NCBI RefSeq assembly: GCF_900100205.1
Contig: NZ_FNEQ01000005.1
Span: 372,001-436,000 of the forward strand
Reading direction: 5' to 3'
Source: Duganella sp. OV510
Lineage (GTDB): Bacteria > Pseudomonadota > Gammaproteobacteria > Burkholderiales > Burkholderiaceae_D
DNA length: 64,000 nt
In this document: positions 1 through 8,672 of the stretch, piece by piece
Layout: every line of letters begins with the position of its first letter
How positions within the stretch are numbered: the stretch's first letter is position 1
The notes under the pieces: generated by a model
What the model saw: only the letters and a program-made list of their open reading frames with translations
What the model was told of the DNA's origin: nothing
Databases searched by the model: none
Made by a program: the position numbers and the translations under genes

Positions 1-281
1 TAAGTGAATTCGGCCGCACCTTCCGCGAGAACGGCAACCGTGGCACCGATCATGGCCACGGCAGCGTCTACTGGGTGCTGGGCGGTGGCGTCAACGGCGG
101 CAAGGTGCGCGGCGAGCAGCAGCGCCTGGAGCAAAGCACGCTGTTCCAGAACCGAGACTATCCGGTGCTGAACGAGTACCGCGCCATGTTTGGCGGCCTG
201 CTGGCGCGCATGTATGGCCTGAACGCCGGCCAGGTGGAGAAAATCTTCGGCACGCGCGGACGCGACCTGGGACTGGTGTAG
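1..281 (+). CDS. DUF1501 family protein, C-terminal fragment
   Basis: This is the last 92 or so codons of a gene that begins before the window; the frame opens at base 3 and stops at TAG 279-281. The visible residues include EFGRTFRENGNRGTDHGHG followed by a YWVLGG stretch, which is the hallmark C-terminal block of DUF1501 proteins. These are usually Tat-exported, sulfatase-like proteins paired with a DUF1800 protein. The true function of the family is not established. Seen: the motif and the stop. Inferred: the family, and a DUF1800 partner probably upstream. It converges on the EAL gene fragment, with only 3 bases between the stops. Confidence 0.8.
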   Translation, partial: SEFGRTFRENGNRGTDHGHGSVYWVLGGGVNGGKVRGEQQRLEQSTLFQNRDYPVLNEYRAMFGGLLARMYGLNAGQVEKIFGTRGRDLGLV

Positions 282-284
282 CGC

Positions 285-1058
285 TCACCCGTGGCCGCGC
301 AGCCAGGCGGCGGCATCTGTCGGCGCCAGCGCCGGCGCATACAGGAAGCCCTGGAAGGAATTGCAGCCGGCAGCGTTGAGGAAGCTGGCTTGCGCCTCGT
401 GCTCCACGCCTTCCGCCACCACTTCCAGCCCCAGCTCATGCGCCAGTTGCACCACCATCCTGACGACGGCGTTGGCGTCTTCATTATCCGGCACGTCGTG
501 CAAAAAACTCTTGTCCAGCTTGATGGCGTTGACCGGCAGCGTACGCAGGTAGCTGAGCGATGAGTAGCCCGTGCCGAAGTCGTCCAGCGACAGGCGGAAG
601 CCGCGTGCGCGCAGCGCCTGCACCACCCTGCTGCCGCTGCGATCCAGCTCGATGACATCGCGCTCGGTCAGCTCGATCTCGACATCGCCTGCCTGCAGGC
701 CGTAATCGGACAGCGTGGCCATCAGCTGGTTCACATAACCGGCATTGCGCAACTCCTTGGCGCAAGTATTGATGCAGACACGCAGACCATCCAGCCCCGC
801 TTGCCGCCACGCGCGCAACCGCGCGCATGCCTGGCGTGCCACCCGCACGCCGAGTTCCGGCAGCATGCCGATCTCGCCGGCCAGCACAATCGCATACTCG
901 ACCGGTTGCCGTCCCATATAGCCGGGCAGGCGCAGCAGGGCTTCCATGGCAATGGTCTGGCCATCGGCGCCGAGGATGGGCTGGTAGGCCAGCGAACAGC
1001 CCTGCTCGCGCATCAGCCGGCGCATCTCGGTATGGTCGGCGTGCTTGCGGTGGGCCAC
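285..1058 (-). pseudogene. EAL-domain half of a broken PAS-GGDEF-EAL c-di-GMP protein
   Basis: A 257-residue EAL (c-di-GMP phosphodiesterase) domain starting at GTG 1058. The catalytic landmarks look intact: EALLRLPG, an ELTERD segment, DDFGTGYSS, KLDKSF and EGVE. Reading back from the GTG, six codons in the same frame (ACG to CAG, 1076-1059) join directly to the TAA that ends the GGDEF half (1077-1079). The two pieces therefore form one reading frame interrupted by a single stop codon. In intact relatives the GGDEF and EAL domains are one polypeptide. It may still be made as a separate phosphodiesterase if the GTG is used, but I see no convincing ribosome site. Confidence 0.75.
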
Positions 1059-1076
1059 CTGGTCCAGCTCGGCCGT

Positions 1077-1990
1077 TTAGTAGTGGTAGCAATTGCGGCC
1101 AGCTTCCTTGGCATGGTACAGCGCCAGGTCGGCTTTCTTCAGCAGCAGGTCCGGCGCTTCGGCATCCAGCGGACAAACGGCGATGCCGATGCTGGCGCTG
1201 ATGGCGATCTCGCGGTCGCCGATCTGGAATGGCCGCGACAACTCGGCCAGCAGCTTTTCCGCCAGCAGGCCGCCGGTGGACGGCGACGGCACGTTCTGCT
1301 GGATCAGCGCGAACTCATCGCCGCCCAGCCGCGCCACGAAGTCGCTTTCGCGGCACACCGCGCGCAGCCGTTGCGCCACCAGTTGCAACAGCAGGTCGCC
1401 GGCCTGATGGCCGAGCGCGTCGTTGACGTCCTTGAACTGGTCGAGGTCGATCATCAGCAACAGCAGCAACTGGCCGCTGCGCGCGGCAAACGACATCATT
1501 TCCGCCCGCCGCGCATCGAAGGCGGCGCGGTTGGCCAGCCCGGTCAGCACGTCGATCGTGGCCAGGCGGCGCACCTCGTCCTCGGCCAGCTTGCTGGCGG
1601 TGATGTCGCGCAGGATCTTCAGGTAGCCGGTCAGCGCACCGTCCGCGTCGCGTACCGGCGTCATCACACCGTCCGCCCAGAATAGCGAACCGCCGCGCCG
1701 CACATGCCAGCGGTAGTCGGCGGCGCTGCCGGCCAGCCGCGCGGTCAGCATCTCGCGCCGCAACTGATGCTCGGCGCGATCGCCCTGGGTGAACAGGCAA
1801 TCGCTGTGCTGGCCGAGTATGTCGGCCGCCGCATAGCCGAAAATCAGTTCGGCGCCAAGATCCAGCTGGTGACGACACCCCGCGTATCCGTCGTGAAGAT
1901 GGCGAAGTCGGCAACGTTCAGGTAAAACTGCTCCAGCAGCAGCCCGTGCGCCAGGCCGGGCGCGATCATGCGGTCGAGTTCGGAAGTCAT
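1077..1990 (-). pseudogene. PAS-GGDEF half of the broken c-di-GMP protein (frameshifted)
   Basis: The natural start is ATG 1990; the first 46 or so codons read a normal PAS start ending DTRGVVTSW, then run into a stop (TSWILAPN*). The other frame carries on the PAS domain (GAELIFGYAAADILGQ) and the GGDEF domain. Adding one base near 1861 (TGGAT to TGGAAT) restores TSWNLGAELIFGY, so a one-base deletion is the simplest reading. The GGDEF part is otherwise intact: RLGGDEF, with an RESD inhibitory-site motif five residues before it. It ends at TAA 1077-1079, in frame with the EAL half. Two lesions in one gene suggest decay, though sequencing error cannot be excluded. Confidence 0.75.
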
Positions 1991-2053
1991 GGCGTTCAGT
2001 CCGGTCGAAACGAAGTTGGACCGTTAGCACGCAGACAAAGTTCCTGGCGCCTG

Positions 2054-2608
2054 TCAGTCCAGCCGCTGCTGCAATCGTTCCAGCGCACGCATGAACAATG
2101 CCGGCTCATCCGCCGCGCGCGCCAGCACCAGCGCACCCTGGATGCCGCCGACCACTTCCTCGGCCAGCGCCAGCGCGCTAGCAGCGTCGCGCCCGCCGCG
2201 TTGCAGCGCCGCCGCCAGCGCCTGCACCCATTCGGCAAAATAGGCTTGCACGCGAACGGCGAAACGGTCGCGCTCATGGCCGAGCGCAAACACGCCCACC
2301 AGGCACACCTTGCGGCCCGACAGGAAATAGCGGCCGACGGCGGTGAACATGTCAGCCACACCCTGGCGCACGTCGGCGGCTTCGCGCAGTGGCTGGAACA
2401 CTTGCTGGCGGAACCAGCCGTCAATCTCGTCCAGCACTGCCGCCGCCATCTCGTCCTTGCCGCCGGGGAAGAAGTTATAGATGCTGCCCTTGCCCAGCCC
2501 GGTGCCTTTGCTGATGCGCGCCAGGCTGGCCCCTTCAAAGCCGTAGGTGCGGAATACTTCGGCCAGCAGCGGCACGGCGCCGCTGCGATCGCCCATTACT
2601 CGTGGCAT
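2054..2608 (-). CDS. TetR/AcrR family transcriptional regulator
   Basis: A 184-residue repressor-type protein. Residues about 10-55 form the TetR helix-turn-helix, with FRTYGFEGASLARISKGTG and GKGSIYNFFPGGKDE, the usual helix 2/helix 3 signature ending in the Y-x-F/H-F-x-x-K pattern. The rest is a helical ligand-binding and dimerisation domain of normal length for the family. It lies 3 bases downstream of the NTF2-like gene on the same strand, so the two are probably one transcript. A perfect palindrome at 3101-3118, ahead of the pair, is a natural candidate for its own operator. The inducer is unknown. Confidence 0.9.
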   Translation of the reverse strand: MPRVMGDRSGAVPLLAEVFRTYGFEGASLARISKGTGLGKGSIYNFFPGGKDEMAAAVLDEIDGWFRQQVFQPLREAADVRQGVADMFTAVGRYFLSGRKVCLVGVFALGHERDRFAVRVQAYFAEWVQALAAALQRGGRDAASALALAEEVVGGIQGALVLARAADEPALFMRALERLQQRLD

Positions 2609-2611
2609 GTG

Positions 2612-3079
2612 TCAAAAACCAAAATCGCTTAATCCCGGATGGTCAGCCGGGCGCGGTGCGTTGATATCCCAGTGGAACTTGCGCTCGCTGGCGGCGATCG
2701 GGTGTTCGTTGATGCAGGCCAGGCGGCGCTGCATCAGGCCGTCTTCCGCGAACTCCCAGTTTTCGTTGCCGTAGGCGCGATACCACTGGCCGGAGTCGTC
2801 ATGGTATTCGTAGACGAAGCGAACTGCAATGCGGTTGCCGTCATGTACCCACAATTCCTTGATCAGACGGTATTCCAGTTCGCGCGTCCACTTGCGCTTG
2901 AGCAGGCCGATGATCTCCGCGCGGCCCTGGACAAATTCGCCCCGGTTGCGCCAGAGGCAGTCTTCGGTATAGGCCAGCGCGACCTTTTCCGGATTACGGG
3001 TATTCCAGCCGTCTTCGGCCAGGCGGACTTTCTGGACGGCGGTTTCGAGAGTGAACGGTGGGAGTGGTGGACGGCTCAT
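2612..3079 (-). CDS. NTF2-like protein, DUF1348 type
   Basis: A 155-residue soluble protein of the nuclear-transport-factor-2 (SnoaL-like) fold. Conserved-looking stretches include [21 protein letters not shown] near the N-terminus, then [33 protein letters not shown] and a C-terminal HWDINAPRP. This matches the DUF1348 group, small alpha+beta barrels of unknown enzymatic role often paired with a TetR regulator. I chose ATG 3079 because AAGGTG lies about 8 bases before it; a GTG nine bases upstream overlaps that ribosome site. It is first in a two-gene unit with the TetR gene. Confidence 0.8.
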   Translation of the reverse strand: MSRPPLPPFTLETAVQKVRLAEDGWNTRNPEKVALAYTEDCLWRNRGEFVQGRAEIIGLLKRKWTRELEYRLIKELWVHDGNRIAVRFVYEYHDDSGQWYRAYGNENWEFAEDGLMQRRLACINEHPIAASERKFHWDINAPRPADHPGLSDFGF

Positions 3080-3100
3080 TGTAAGCACCTTTAAGTTAAG

Positions 3101-3118
3101 TTGTACTAATCAGTACAA
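3101..3118. promoter_or_regulatory. Palindromic operator upstream of the NTF2/TetR pair
   Basis: TTGTACTAATCAGTACAA: perfect 7-base arms around a 4-base centre, 22 bases before the NTF2-like start. Outer bases (TTAAGTT on the left, AACTTTAA on the right) add partial symmetry. Position and size fit autoregulation by the TetR protein of the same operon; binding is inferred. Confidence 0.6.
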
Positions 3119-3158
3119 GAACTTTAAACCTTTGACCGCCGAAATACAAGCAGAATTT

Positions 3159-3416
3159 TTAAGGGAACATATCGGCTGCCATCTGGCGCCCGGCGGCGCT
3201 CAGCGCCACGTTGCCGGCGACGCCGCCATCCTCCAGCGCCAGCGTTACCAGGCCGGCCTCCTCCAGCATGGTCAGCTGGCGACGCAGCACGCTCATCGGC
3301 CGCTGCGCCTGCTTGCTCAGCTTGGCCAGCGAACAGGGCTTGCCCGGCCACTCGGCTTCGATGCGCCACAGCGCTTCCAGCACGCCGCCGAGGGCGGCTA
3401 TTACGTCATCTTCCAT
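3159..3416 (-). CDS. Small winged-helix (ArsR/MarR-like) regulator
   Basis: An 85-residue protein starting at ATG 3414-3416. Residues about 28-72 look like a winged helix: CSLAKLSKQAQRPMSVLRRQL as the helix-turn-helix, then LEEAGLVTLALEDGGVAGNV as the wing. There is no extra ligand domain and no obvious metal-site cysteine pair. It diverges from the FdhF/YdeP gene with 39 bases between start codons, so it probably controls that gene and itself. A CAAAAT-ATG-ATTTTG palindrome at 3433-3447 lies between them. Length and family are clear in outline; the signal sensed is unknown. Confidence 0.75.
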   Translation of the reverse strand: MEDDVIAALGGVLEALWRIEAEWPGKPCSLAKLSKQAQRPMSVLRRQLTMLEEAGLVTLALEDGGVAGNVALSAAGRQMAADMFP

Positions 3417-3432
3417 CGTGGTATGCTCTACA

Positions 3433-3447
3433 CAAAATATGATTTTG
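3433..3447. promoter_or_regulatory. Palindrome in the divergent regulator/fdhF promoter
   Basis: CAAAATATGATTTTG has 6-base arms and a 3-base centre. It lies in the 39-base gap between the winged-helix regulator and the molybdo-oxidoreductase gene, where a shared operator is expected. A possible further start for fdhF (ATG 3423) overlaps this zone. Binding is inferred only. Confidence 0.4.
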
Positions 3448-3455
3448 CACCAAAT

Positions 3456-5768
3456 ATGAGTAAAAAGCCCGAAGGCCATATCGCACCCTACTCCCATCCA
3501 ACCGGTGGTTGGGGAGCGCTGAAACAAGTGGTGGTCAATCTCGTGCACGAGAGAGTCGCCGGCAGCCACTACAAAACCCTGCTCAAGCAAAACCAGCCGG
3601 ATGGATTCGACTGCCCCGGCTGCGCCTGGCCGGACCGCGAGCACGCGTCCACTTTTGAATTCTGCGAGAACGGCGTCAAGGCGGTGGCGGCCGAAGCCAC
3701 CAGCAAGCGCGTGCGGCCGGAATTCTTTGCCGCCCACACCGTCACCAGCCTGCTCGAACAATCCGATTATGAACTGGAACAGCACGGCCGCCTGACCGAT
3801 CCGATGGTCTACGACGCCGCCAGCGACACCTACCAGACCATCGCCTGGGACGACGCCTTCGCCTTGATGGCGCGCCACCTGAAGGCGCTGCCGGACCCGG
3901 ACCAGGCCACCTTTTACACCTCGGGCCGCACCGGCAACGAGGCGGCCTTCCTGTTCCAGCTGTTCGTGCGCATGTATGGCACCAACAACTTCCCGGACTG
4001 CTCGAATATGTGCCACGAGCCGACCAGCCGCGGCCTGCCGGGCACGGTCGGCATCGGCAAGGGCACGGTGACGCTGGAAGATTTCGAGCATGCCGACACG
4101 CTGCTGATCTTTGGCCAGAACCCGGCCACCAACCATCCGCGCATGATGAACGAGCTGCGTGACTGCGCGCGGCGCGGCGCCACCATTGTCTCCATCAATC
4201 CGCTGCGCGAGCGCGGCCTGGAACGTTTCACCAGCCCGGCGCATGCGCTGGAGATGCTGACCGGCGCCACCACCAACATCAGCAATATGTTCGTGCAGCC
4301 GAAGCTGGCCGGTGACTTCGCGCTGATCAAGGCCATCGCCAAGCGCCTGGTCGAGCGTGACGACGAAGCGCTGGCCACCGGCCAGCCGGGTGTGCTGGAC
4401 CGCGAATTCATCGCCCGTCATACCAGCGGCTTTGAAGCCTTCGAGCAGGACCTGCGCGCCGAGAACTGGGACTTGCTGCTGGAGGAATCCGGCGTGCCGC
4501 GCCTGCAAATCGATCAGCTGACCGGCATCTTCATTCGCGGCCAGAACGTCATCAGCACCTGGGGCATGGGCCTGACGCAGCACAAGAACGCGCTGAAGAC
4601 CATCCAGATGCTGTCCAACCTGATGATGATGCGCGGCCAGATCGGCCGCAAGGGCGCCGGCCTGTGCCCGGTGCGCGGCCACTCCAACGTGCAGGGCGAC
4701 CGCACCATGGGCATCGAGGAAAAGCCGACCAAGGCCTTCCTCGACCGCATGCAGCGCGTGTTCAACTTCGAGCCGCCGCGCGCGCACGGCCTGGACACGG
4801 TCGACAGCATTCAGGCGATGCTGGACGGCCGCGTCAAGGTGTTCTTCGCCATGGGCGGCAACTTCGCCATGGCCACGCCGGATACGGCGCTGACTTTCAA
4901 GGCGCTGCAAAATTGCGACCTGACCGTGCACGTGGCCACCAAGCTGAATCGCAGCCACCTGATCATGGGCAAGCAGGCACTGATCCTGCCAACGCTGGGC
5001 CGCACCGAGATCGACCTGCAAAACGGCGTGCCGCAAGGCGTGACGGTGGAAGATTCGATGAGCATGGTGCACCTGTCCTACGGCATGAACAAGCCGGCCT
5101 CGGAGCAGCTGATGTCGGAAACCATGATCGTCGCCAGGCTGGCGCACGCCACGCTGGGCAGCGACAAGGTCGACTGGCTGCACCTGGGCGGCAACTACGC
5201 CGAGATCCGCGAGCTGATCGAAAAAGTGTTTGACGATTTCCACGACTTCAATGCGCGCGTCGCGCATCCCGGCGGCTTCCACCTGCGCGTGGCGGCGCGC
5301 GAGCGCGAATGGCGCACGCCAAGCGGCCGTGCGCAATTCGTGCCGCACGCGATCGATCTTGACACACCGATCCACCGCGCCCGCGCGAAACACGGCGAAC
5401 GGCTGATGACGCTGATGACCGCGCGTTCGCACGACCAGTACAACACCACCATCTACGGCCTGGACGACCGCTATCGCGGCGTGTTCGGCCTGCGCCGCGT
5501 GGTGTTCATCAACAAGGACGACCTGGCGCTGCTGGGGCTGAAAAACGGCGAGCACGTCGACATCACCAGCGTGTGGGAAGACGACGTCACGCGCCGCGCC
5601 GAGCGCTTCCTGCTGGTCGAATACGATATTCCGCGCGGCTGCCTGGGCGCCTACTTCCCGGAGACCAACGGGCTGGTGCCGCTGCACAGCACCGCCGACG
5701 GCGCCGGCACGCCAACCTCCAAGTCCATCCCGGTCCTGCTGGAGCGCTCGGCTGAAGCACATCGCTGA
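3456..5768 (+). CDS. FdhF/YdeP family molybdopterin oxidoreductase
   Basis: A 770-residue molybdenum-cofactor enzyme of the formate-dehydrogenase-alpha-like YdeP group (usual length about 760-770). The N-terminus begins MSKKPEGHIAPYSHPTGGWG and carries FDCPGCAWPD, the motif typical of this group. Other landmarks are SGRTGNEAAFL, MCHEPTSRGL, FGQNPATNHPRMM and SNLMMMRGQIGRKGAGLCPVRGHSNVQG. There is no N-terminal [4Fe-4S] CxxCxxxC motif and no in-frame UGA as in classical FdhF, so the redox substrate and partner are uncertain; E. coli YdeP is linked to acid resistance. ATG 3456 is chosen by family alignment, with ATG 3423 as an alternative. FdhD, needed to sulfurate such enzymes, is encoded nearby. 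Confidence 0.88.
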   Translation: MSKKPEGHIAPYSHPTGGWGALKQVVVNLVHERVAGSHYKTLLKQNQPDGFDCPGCAWPDREHASTFEFCENGVKAVAAEATSKRVRPEFFAAHTVTSLLEQSDYELEQHGRLTDPMVYDAASDTYQTIAWDDAFALMARHLKALPDPDQATFYTSGRTGNEAAFLFQLFVRMYGTNNFPDCSNMCHEPTSRGLPGTVGIGKGTVTLEDFEHADTLLIFGQNPATNHPRMMNELRDCARRGATIVSINPLRERGLERFTSPAHALEMLTGATTNISNMFVQPKLAGDFALIKAIAKRLVERDDEALATGQPGVLDREFIARHTSGFEAFEQDLRAENWDLLLEESGVPRLQIDQLTGIFIRGQNVISTWGMGLTQHKNALKTIQMLSNLMMMRGQIGRKGAGLCPVRGHSNVQGDRTMGIEEKPTKAFLDRMQRVFNFEPPRAHGLDTVDSIQAMLDGRVKVFFAMGGNFAMATPDTALTFKALQNCDLTVHVATKLNRSHLIMGKQALILPTLGRTEIDLQNGVPQGVTVEDSMSMVHLSYGMNKPASEQLMSETMIVARLAHATLGSDKVDWLHLGGNYAEIRELIEKVFDDFHDFNARVAHPGGFHLRVAAREREWRTPSGRAQFVPHAIDLDTPIHRARAKHGERLMTLMTARSHDQYNTTIYGLDDRYRGVFGLRRVVFINKDDLALLGLKNGEHVDITSVWEDDVTRRAERFLLVEYDIPRGCLGAYFPETNGLVPLHSTADGAGTPTSKSIPVLLERSAEAHR

Positions 5769-6918
5769 CATCTTCCTGGTATTCCTGCGACTCGGGCTGA
5801 CGTCTTTCGGCGGACCGATCGCCCACCTCGGCTATTTTCGCGAAGAGTTTGTCCATCGCCGACGCTGGCTGGATGAACATGCTTACGCCGACCTGGTGGC
5901 GCTGTGCCAGTTCCTGCCCGGCCCGGCCAGCAGCCAGGTCGGCATCGCTCTCGGTCTGCTACGCGGCGGCTACGCCGGCGCCGTAGCGGCCTTCCTCGGC
6001 TTCACGCTGCCCTCGGTCGTGCTGCTGGTGGTGTTCGCGCTGGGCGTCACGCACATGCCGTCTGGCGGCGACTGGCTGCATGGCTTGAAAGTGGTGGCGG
6101 TGGCGGTAGTCGCCCAGGCGTTATGGGGTATGGGCAGGACGCTGACGCCGGACAAGGCGCGCCTCACGCTGGCGATTGCTGCCGCCACGATCGCCACACT
6201 GCTGCCATCGACGGCAGGGCAGATCAGCGCCATCGCCATCGGCGGCATCGTTGGCTGGGCCTTGCTGCGCTCCGACGCACCGCTGCCCGACGCCGCGCTG
6301 CCAGTGCGCACCAGCCGCCGCACCGGCGCCTGCCTGCTGATGGTGTTCTTCGCCCTGCTATTCGCCCTGCCCGTGGTGGCGGCCGGCAGCGATAGCTACG
6401 CCGTCAAGCTGTTCGCCGGTTTTTATCGTGCCGGCGCGCTGGTGTTTGGCGGCGGCCACGTCATCCTGCCGCTATTGCAGGCGCAAGTGGTGCCATCTGG
6501 CTGGGTATCCAACGACGCCTTCCTGGCCGGCTACGGGGCCGCCCAGGCGATTCCAGGCCCGCTGACCTCCTTCGCCGCTTACCTGGGCGCCGTGTCGACG
6601 CAATCGCCATCGGGCTGGTACGGCGCCGCGCTGGCTGTCACGGCCATCTTCCTGCCCGCCTTCCTGCTGATCCTGGGCGCCCTGCCGTTCTGGGAAAGTC
6701 TGCGCCGCCATGCCGGCTTCCGCCAGGCGCTGCTTGGTATCAACGCCGCCGTGGTCGGCCTGCTGCTGGCTGCCTTCTACCACCCGGTCTGGACCAGCGC
6801 CATCCTCAGCGGCAGCGACTTCTGCCTCGCAGCCACCGTGTTCGTGCTGCTGGTCTTCTGGAAATGGCCGCCTTGGCTGGTAGTAGCGCTGTGCGCCGCA
6901 CTGGCTGGAGTGTGGTAG
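5752..6918 (+). CDS. chrA: Chromate transporter (CHR family), long form
   Basis: A membrane protein of about 388 residues with two homologous halves, as in bidomain CHR transporters. The first half contains RLGLTSFGGPIAHLGYFREE and QFLPGPASSQ; the second repeats the pattern with FGGGHVILPLL and AQAIPGPLTSFAAYLG. The family-conserved N-terminus requires translation from about 5752, where the only start-like codon is CTG, preceded by GGAG at 5741-5744. The next conventional start (GTG 5896) would delete the first FGGP motif. The gene overlaps the end of the FdhF/YdeP gene by 17 bases, suggesting translational coupling. The family exports chromate; the substrate here is inferred. Confidence 0.85.
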   Translation: MKHIADIFLVFLRLGLTSFGGPIAHLGYFREEFVHRRRWLDEHAYADLVALCQFLPGPASSQVGIALGLLRGGYAGAVAAFLGFTLPSVVLLVVFALGVTHMPSGGDWLHGLKVVAVAVVAQALWGMGRTLTPDKARLTLAIAAATIATLLPSTAGQISAIAIGGIVGWALLRSDAPLPDAALPVRTSRRTGACLLMVFFALLFALPVVAAGSDSYAVKLFAGFYRAGALVFGGGHVILPLLQAQVVPSGWVSNDAFLAGYGAAQAIPGPLTSFAAYLGAVSTQSPSGWYGAALAVTAIFLPAFLLILGALPFWESLRRHAGFRQALLGINAAVVGLLLAAFYHPVWTSAILSGSDFCLAATVFVLLVFWKWPPWLVVALCAALAGVW

Positions 6919-6928
6919 GCGCGCCGGC

Positions 6929-7738
6929 TCAGGTATATTCGACGCAGCCGTCCTGGCGGCAGAAGCTCACCAGCTTGACACCCGCTTCAGCGGCGATATC
7001 GATCGCCAGCGTGCTCGGTGCGGAGATGGTGGCCAGCATCGGGATGTGCATGCGCGCAGCCTTGCGCACCAGCTCATAACTGGCGCGGCTGGACATGAAG
7101 ACGAAGCCTCGCTGCATGTCCGTGCCTTCCAGCGCCAGATAGCCAATCAGCTTGTCCAGCGCATTGTGGCGGCCGACATCCTCGCAGACGCGCAGCACAT
7201 TGCCAAACGCATCGCACCACGCCGCCGCGTGCACACCGCCGGTGGCGCGCATCAGTTCCTGGTATTGGCCCAGCTCCGAGGCGGCGATGGTGATGGCTGG
7301 TTGCAGCGCGCCTTCGGCGTGCAGCGGCGCCGATTGAATCCGCTCCGGTTGCAGATCCAGCAGCGCCAGGCTTTCGATGCCGCAGACACCACAACCGCTG
7401 CGGCCTGCCATCGAACGGCGCTGCTGCTTCAGTTGCACAAACTCCTGGGTGGCGATGGTGATGTCGATCTCGAAACTGCGCGCATGCTCGTGCACTTCGA
7501 TATCAAAAACATCCGAACGTTTGGCGACCAGTCCTTCGGTCAGCAGAAAGCCCATGGCAAAGGGCTGGAGATCGCGCGGCGTGACCATCATCACCGCATG
7601 CGAGATGCCATTGACGACCAGCGCGACCGGGACTTCCTCGATGACGCTGTCCGTCGTGGACGTGGCGCGGGAACCGCGATGCCGTAGCACCGGACGCTCC
7701 TGAAACCCCGTTTTATCCGACTCTATATCCAACTTCAT
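6929..7738 (-). CDS. fdhD: FdhD sulfurtransferase for formate dehydrogenase
   Basis: A 269-residue FdhD, starting at ATG 7738 (MKLDIESDKTGF). It moves sulfur from IscS to the molybdenum cofactor of formate dehydrogenases. The active-site loop is visible as GRSGCGVCG, with the two cysteines needed for transfer. Other family blocks are EVPVALVVNG, FAMGFLLTEG, CEDVGRHNALDKLIG and SSRASYELVRKAA. Length is normal. It lies tail-to-tail with the chromate transporter, 10 bases apart, on the opposite strand from the FdhF/YdeP gene. The ribosome site is weak. Confidence 0.95.
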   Translation of the reverse strand: MKLDIESDKTGFQERPVLRHRGSRATSTTDSVIEEVPVALVVNGISHAVMMVTPRDLQPFAMGFLLTEGLVAKRSDVFDIEVHEHARSFEIDITIATQEFVQLKQQRRSMAGRSGCGVCGIESLALLDLQPERIQSAPLHAEGALQPAITIAASELGQYQELMRATGGVHAAAWCDAFGNVLRVCEDVGRHNALDKLIGYLALEGTDMQRGFVFMSSRASYELVRKAARMHIPMLATISAPSTLAIDIAAEAGVKLVSFCRQDGCVEYT

Positions 7739-7796
7739 GACAGCCCCGCAGAATAAGCACAACGGCGCTTATTCTACACGGGGCAGGAAAACCGCG

Positions 7797-8573
7797 TCAG
7801 GCTGCCAAAGGCTGGGCGTCGCCCACCCCATAGTGGCGGGCATAGCGCGAGTCCAGGTTCGCCAGTGGCATCAGCAGGAACAGATCGGCGCTTTCGAAAT
7901 CAGGGTCCCAGGCCGGTTCGCCACAGATCCACGCGCCCGAGCGCATATAGCCTTTCAGCAGCGCAGGCACTTGCGGCTTTTGCGAAGCTTCCAGCCTGGA
8001 GAACGGGAACGGCAGGTGCGGCGTGACGCGGTATTCGATCGGCGCCAGGTTCTTGCTTGCCAGTTGCTGGAACACGGCGACCGCATTGTGGCCGCCATCG
8101 GCCAGCGAGATGCTGGCGCAGCCGACCAGGAATTCGGCGTTCTCGCGGCGCATGTATTCGGCCAGGCCGGACCACAGCAGCATGATGACGCTGCCGCCAC
8201 GATAGTCAGGGTGGATGCAGGCGCGGCCCGCTTCGACGATGCGGCCACGGATGTTGTTCAGGCGACCGAGGTCGAATTCGCCCTCGGAGTAAAGGCGGCC
8301 CAGCGTGCGGGCACGGTTGGCGCTCAGCAGGCGGTAGGTGCCCACCACCATCAGGGTATCGGAATCGCGCACGATCAGGTGATCGCAGTGCTCGTCGAAT
8401 TCATCGCTGTCCAGGCCATCGGCGCGTTGCAACGCGGTCAGGCCCATAGTTTCGATGAACACCTTGTAGCGCAAGCGCTGCACTTCACGCAGTTCCTCCG
8501 GCGTGCTTGCCATGCTGAGTACCAGCTTGCCAGACGCTGCTCGCACGTCCGCGTGTATGATCGAGGTTTGCAT
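7797..8573 (-). CDS. GNAT-fold acyltransferase, OlsB-like
   Basis: A 258-residue protein resembling OlsB, the N-acyltransferase that makes lyso-ornithine lipid from ornithine and a 3-hydroxyacyl-ACP. Matching blocks are REVQRLRYKVFIETMG, DEFDEHCDHLIVRD, VVGTYRLL, EFDLGRLNNIRGRIVEAGRAC, IHPDYRGGSVIMLLWSGL and GCASISL. No second (OlsA) acyltransferase gene is adjacent, and the next gene upstream, H1-like, is 99 bases away. Seen: the GNAT motifs. Inferred: the ornithine-lipid role; it could also be a related hemolysin-type acyl transferase. Confidence 0.75.
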   Translation of the reverse strand: MQTSIIHADVRAASGKLVLSMASTPEELREVQRLRYKVFIETMGLTALQRADGLDSDEFDEHCDHLIVRDSDTLMVVGTYRLLSANRARTLGRLYSEGEFDLGRLNNIRGRIVEAGRACIHPDYRGGSVIMLLWSGLAEYMRRENAEFLVGCASISLADGGHNAVAVFQQLASKNLAPIEYRVTPHLPFPFSRLEASQKPQVPALLKGYMRSGAWICGEPAWDPDFESADLFLLMPLANLDSRYARHYGVGDAQPLAA

Positions 8574-8627
8574 GCTTCATCCCTTTTGTGTGGAAGACGA
8601 AGCAAGCGTAACCAGCGAATACTTCAA

Positions 8628-8653
8628 GAAAATGACAATAAAATGTCATTTTC
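8628..8653. repeat. Inverted repeat between H1-like gene and olsB-like gene
   Basis: Ten-base perfect arms (GAAAATGACA and TGTCATTTTC) around ATAAAA. It lies 20 bases after the H1-like stop and 55 bases before the acyltransferase start, both on the minus strand. No clear T-run follows on that strand, so it could be a weak terminator or an operator for the acyltransferase gene. Confidence 0.4.
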
Positions 8654-8672
8654 GTGACCTGTTGTTTTTTAA

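Noticed and set aside
3417-5771. Long open frame on the minus strand antisense to the FdhF/YdeP gene
   Set aside because: High-GC third positions make long antisense frames here; only its last 85 codons (3159-3416) look like a real protein.
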